From IMG/VR virus record IMGVR_UViG_3300010885_085038, positions 1-21,857 of that record: a stretch of 21,857 nucleotides of DNA. One strand, given 5' to 3'. Under the pieces are notes generated by a model. That model was not told where the DNA came from and searched no databases. It saw only the letters and a program-made list of their open reading frames with translations. Position numbers and translations under genes: made by a program. Source of the DNA: a virus. This document shows, in pieces, positions 21,169-21,857 of the stretch; position 1 is the first letter of the stretch; each line of letters opens with the position of its first letter.

Positions 21169-21857
21169 ATGTCAAACTGTTGTGGGCCATTCAAAAGAGG
21201 AATTAAGGGAACGGCCACAAATCCAAACCAACAGTGCTTCGTGGACTGCTGCGACAAAATATGCCCTCCTACCGACTGCTGCTCCTCCGTGGACATATAT
21301 TTCGAGTGCGGATGCAAAAGGCCCCCGCCCGACGGATGCGACTGTGAGTTCAACGGGTTCTCATTCAGCAACGGGATAAAGTTCAAAAAAAAAGCAAAAA
21401 AACTCCGCCAAACTATCGAACCAAACGATTTTGTATCTTCACAGGCAGCGTGCAATTGTGCGAGCGATTATTGTTGCTTCAATGCCGAGAGCCAATACAA
21501 GTGCGGCACATTGGTCGGCCCCGGAACCTGCAATAGCGTTATTTTCAGAAGACCCTCGGACGGCACCGATGCAAGTCCTGGATTCAGAGTGGGAGTCAGC
21601 GGTCTTCCGGGAGGAACGCAGTTCACCAATCTTACGGCGTGGAACGACCGTGAAGAGGCAATTGCCTATGTCGAGAGCTTTTGCGGCTCTGGTTCTTTTT
21701 GGTATTTTAGGGCGCTCAATTCAGGTGTCAATCCTTGCGGTGCTGGATATCAGTGTTTCACAATATCGAAGTGCGACTTCAGCAGTTCAAGCAGTTCCTC
21801 TGATTCAAGCAGTTCCTCTGATTCAAGCAGTTCCTCTGATTCAAGCAGTTCCTCTGA
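21169..21857 (+). CDS. Cys-rich protein with Ser/Asp repeat tail (3' truncated by the window)
   Basis: The frame opens at ATG 21169, directly after the preceding stop, and stays open to the end of the window (229 complete codons). There are 12 Cys in the first 59 residues, many as CC pairs (for example NCCGPF, DCCDKIC, DCCSS), and about 22 in all. A Lys-rich stretch (KFKKKAKK) separates two Cys-rich parts. The middle (about 130-200) looks like a small folded domain. From about residue 205 the protein is nearly pure Ser with an Asp every sixth residue. Cys spacing suggests metal binding or disulfides, and the tail resembles the flexible stalk of surface adhesins. A virion surface or tail-fibre role is a guess. 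Confidence 0.78.
   Translation, partial: MSNCCGPFKRGIKGTATNPNQQCFVDCCDKICPPTDCCSSVDIYFECGCKRPPPDGCDCEFNGFSFSNGIKFKKKAKKLRQTIEPNDFVSSQAACNCASDYCCFNAESQYKCGTLVGPGTCNSVIFRRPSDGTDASPGFRVGVSGLPGGTQFTNLTAWNDREEAIAYVESFCGSGSFWYFRALNSGVNPCGAGYQCFTISKCDFSSSSSSSDSSSSSDSSSSSDSSSSS
21787..21857 (+). repeat. Perfect 18-bp tandem repeat coding for SSSSSD
   Basis: The unit TCAAGCAGTTCCTCTGAT occurs almost four times with no mismatch (21787-21804, 21805-21822, 21823-21840, and 17 of 18 bases at 21841-21857) and continues past the window. It keeps the frame. Perfect identity at silent positions implies recent expansion. Confidence 0.95.

Noticed and set aside
21787-21857. CRISPR-like array
   Set aside because: The repeats are contiguous without spacers, 18 bp long and in frame with a coding region.
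1-21857. tRNA genes, insertion sequences and attachment sites
   Set aside because: I saw no cloverleaf with a TTCGA-type T-arm and CCA end in the intergenic gaps (all under about 100 bp), no transposase or integrase, and no flanking direct repeats. A dedicated tRNA search was not possible here.

Overview
The window looks like part of a large tailed-phage genome, probably a myovirus-like phage of a Gram-negative host. It is almost gap-free, with short genes joined by ATGA-type overlaps. It carries a T4 gp1-like dNMP kinase, a phage-type ThyX, a T4 gp4/TnsA-like nuclease, a DnaE piece, a C5 cytosine methyltransferase and many small unnamed proteins. There is no rRNA, recognisable tRNA, insertion sequence or integrase. 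The heptose gene hldE and proteins with signal peptides suggest a Gram-negative host, but this is inference. A bacterial chromosome region rich in phage genes is not formally excluded.

Layout: (1) 1-1026 (+) is the 3' part of a very acidic protein. (2) 1016-19065 (-) is an 18-kb run of 26 co-oriented genes. In transcription order (right to left) it holds two small genes and the gp4-like zinc-finger nuclease; a surface-sugar block (cupin, two glycosyltransferases) with thyX, a secreted protein and hldE; four small proteins and an FmdB-type zinc ribbon; prkA-yeaH-spoVR; a small membrane-anchored protein and clpP; two small proteins; a cytosine methyltransferase; two small proteins; an N-terminal-only DnaE; and a small Sm-like protein. 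(3) 19097-20325 (+) has two coupled genes. (4) 20228-20833 (-) is the dNMP kinase. (5) 20917-21857 (+) has two Cys-rich proteins; the last runs off the window inside a perfect 18-bp tandem repeat.

How the genes may work together: DnaE-N, ThyX and dNMP kinase serve phage DNA synthesis, and the methyltransferase marks that DNA. HldE, the cupin and the glycosyltransferases look like a sugar-activation and transfer set for host surface or virion glycans. The standout is a complete, tightly packed prkA-yeaH(DUF444)-spoVR operon, the bacterial stress/stationary-phase module, followed by clpP. Several small proteins start with a sequence like the T4 capsid-targeting peptide. Many transcription starts share a CTAG-containing -10 box only 5-9 nt from the ATG, which suggests leaderless mRNAs.
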